Of a DNA stretch of 7,101 nt, positions 6,183-7,101 are shown one piece after another (position 1 is the first letter of the stretch; every line of letters starts with the position of its first letter). The translations under genes were made by a program, and so were the position numbers. The notes beneath the pieces were generated by a model that saw only the letters and a program-made list of their open reading frames with translations, was not told the origin of the DNA and did not search any database. The stretch covers positions 1-7,101 of the forward strand of contig JBFHRB010000176.1 of the NCBI GenBank assembly GCA_041591915.1, in the 5' to 3' direction. Source of the DNA: JBFHRB01 sp041591915 (lineage in GTDB: Bacteria > Actinomycetota > Nitriliruptoria > Nitriliruptorales > Nitriliruptoraceae).

Positions 6183-6202
6183 GCCGGCGCGGCCGCGCCG
6201 GC
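6183..6202. repeat. Perfect 20-bp palindrome in the fliL-fliM gap
   Basis: The two 10-base arms (GCCGGCGCGG and its reverse complement) abut without a spacer, with a NotI-type GCGGCCGC at the centre. It begins 14 bases after the fliL stop codon. In RNA it could form a very GC-rich stem, though with no separate loop some central pairs would have to open. No U-run follows, so it is not a canonical intrinsic terminator. It could act as an mRNA-stabilising or processing hairpin at the 3' end of fliL, as a protein operator, or be a chance product of high GC. Function is not determinable from sequence. Confidence 0.6.
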
Positions 6203-6216
6203 GGGTTCGATCAGGT

Positions 6217-6717
6217 CTACTGGACGAGGAGCCCCGTCAGGACGACGCGGAGCACCTCACCGTCGGGCCAGAGCTCGGCCGCGCGCGCCGTCAGGACCGC
6301 CCGGAGGCGCTCCATGCCCTCGGTGGTCCGCAGCTCGTCCGGCTCGAACTGGCTGAGCTCGGTCAGCGCGGCGTCCTGCAGCAGCGGGAAGCGGCCCTCG
6401 ACGAGGCTCGAGTCGGCCTCCATCGAGAGGACGACGGCGAAGCCGACCTGGGCGTAGCGGAGCTGCTCCCCCGCGAGGTTCACCGTCATCGTCGCGACCT
6501 CGACGACCTCGCCCTCGGTCGACGACATCTCCATGGGAACCGGTTCCATCGCCTCATCGGCCGCCTCCTCGCCTCCGCCCCCGAGGAACATGAAGGCGCC
6601 GACGGCCGCGACCGCCAGGACGACCGCCGCGGCGATGATCAGCTTGAGCTTGCTGCCCTTGCCCTCTTCGGGCGGGGCGCCGTCGACATCCGGCACGGCT
6701 TGTACAGCGGCACTCAT
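6217..6717 (-). CDS. fliL: FliL, flagellar basal body-associated protein
   Basis: A 166-residue single-pass membrane protein. A short, charged cytoplasmic N-terminus (residues 1-24) is followed by one hydrophobic helix at about 25-45 (LKLIIAAAVVLAVAAVGAFM). Next come a Gly/Glu-rich linker (46-70) and the FliL domain (about 71-166), ending in TGLLVQ, which resembles the usual FliL C-terminus. In the family, FliL surrounds the stator units next to the MS ring and supports torque and swarming. The ATG start overlaps the motB stop by 4 bases, and an AGGAG lies 7 bases upstream, so the start is well supported. Length is normal for the family. Its place directly after motB fits the stator role. After its TAG stop comes the largest gap in the window. 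Confidence 0.93.
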   Translation of the reverse strand: MSAAVQAVPDVDGAPPEEGKGSKLKLIIAAAVVLAVAAVGAFMFLGGGGEEAADEAMEPVPMEMSSTEGEVVEVATMTVNLAGEQLRYAQVGFAVVLSMEADSSLVEGRFPLLQDAALTELSQFEPDELRTTEGMERLRAVLTARAAELWPDGEVLRVVLTGLLVQ

Positions 6718-7101
6718 GCGGTGGCTCCTGCGACGATGACGATCTCGACGCGCCGGTTCTTGGCGCGGTTGGCTGGGCTGTCGTTCGGCTCGACCGGCTT
6801 GAACTCGCCGTACCCGATGGCCGCGAGCCGCGTCGGGGAGATCCCGTACGTCTCCGAGAGCAGCGTGACGGTCGAGACCGCACGATCGGTCGAGAGGTTC
6901 CAGTTGGTGTAGCCGCCGCGGTTCAGCGGCTGGTCGTCCGTGTGCCCCTCGATGTTGATGGCGTTGCCGAACTCGGCGAGGATGGGCGCGAGGCCGCCGA
7001 GGATCTCGCGGCCGGTCGCGGTGATCCGGAAGCTGCCCGTCGCGAACAGCACGTCATCGGCCGCGATCGAGACGATCAGCCCGCGCTGGGTCAGGTCGAA
7101 G
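6714..7101 (-). CDS. motB: MotB flagellar stator protein, C-terminal part (5' end outside window)
   Basis: This is the last 128 codons of a MotB-type stator subunit, open to the window edge and ending in TGA at 6716-6714. The fragment is an OmpA/MotB peptidoglycan-binding domain. It shows the entry segment GLIVSI..DDVLFATGSF (fragment residues 8-24), GHTD at 52-55, NWNLSTDRA at 66-74 and NRRVEIVI at 115-122. Asp55 and Arg73 occupy the positions that in this family contact peptidoglycan diaminopimelate. The domain anchors the MotA/MotB proton channel to the cell wall so that it can push on the rotor. The N-terminal membrane helix, its proton-carrying Asp and the plug lie outside the window, so MotB is inferred from the domain plus the flagellar context and not from the channel part. 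The stop codon overlaps the fliL start in an ATGA, which indicates translational coupling. Confidence 0.93.
   Translation of the reverse strand, partial: FDLTQRGLIVSIAADDVLFATGSFRITATGREILGGLAPILAEFGNAINIEGHTDDQPLNRGGYTNWNLSTDRAVSTVTLLSETYGISPTRLAAIGYGEFKPVEPNDSPANRAKNRRVEIVIVAGATA

Noticed and set aside
6183..6230. Rho-independent terminator after fliL
   Set aside because: The palindrome is not followed by a U-rich run, has no loop spacer, and the downstream genes have no visible promoter, so a full terminator is not supported.
6085..6912. A 275-codon plus-strand ORF opposite fliL, the fliL-fliM gap and motB
   Set aside because: It crosses recognised genes and a gap with no start signal of its own, and its composition is that of a complement shadow.
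1..7101. CRISPR array, insertion sequence, tRNA/rRNA, prophage or defence genes
   Set aside because: No repeat-spacer pattern, terminal inverted repeats, transposase motifs or RNA-gene sequences were seen; the window is filled with flagellar genes.

Overview
This window is the interior of a flagellar gene cluster. Every recognisable gene lies on the minus strand, so the operon reads from high to low coordinates: motB (3' part only), fliL, fliM, fliN, fliO, fliP, fliQ, fliR, an unrecognised 34-codon ORF, flhB, and flhA (5' part only). The DNA is very GC-rich with strong G/C third-position bias, and GTG starts are common (fliM, fliO, fliP, fliQ, flhB). Composition and gene order (motB-fliL-fliM-fliN-fliO-fliP-fliQ-fliR-flhB-flhA) suggest a flagellated actinobacterium-like organism. 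This is inference; no taxonomic marker is present.

Layout. 7101-6714: the OmpA-like C-terminal domain of the stator protein MotB. 6717-6217: FliL, the stator-associated membrane protein. 6216-6013: the only sizeable gap (about 204 bases if fliM starts at 6012), holding a perfect 20-bp palindrome and an 8-bp tandem repeat. 6012-4688: FliM and FliN, the C-ring switch proteins. 4680-2317: FliO, FliP, FliQ and FliR, the membrane core and assembly factor of the flagellar type III export apparatus. 2320-2216: a small ORF that is translationally coupled to fliR and in the same frame as flhB. 2212-1151: FlhB, the self-cleaving substrate-specificity switch. 1154-1: the membrane domain of FlhA and the start of its cytoplasmic part.

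The genes are packed as one transcription unit. Start/stop overlaps occur at motB/fliL, fliM/fliN, fliO/fliP, fliP/fliQ, fliR/small ORF and flhB/flhA. The other junctions are 3-12 bases, except fliL-fliM. Together the genes supply torque generation (MotB, FliL), rotor switching (FliM, FliN) and export of rod, hook and filament subunits (FliO/P/Q/R, FlhB, FlhA). No convincing promoter or rho-independent terminator is visible, and transcription presumably enters from beyond position 7101 and continues past position 1.

The window is mainly a conventional export/motor operon and I see no new multi-gene system. The points worth a second look are the small coupled ORF before flhB, the palindrome between fliL and fliM, a tandemly duplicated palindromic 18-mer inside fliO, and a FliM that lacks a recognisable N-terminal CheY-binding motif and has an ambiguous start.
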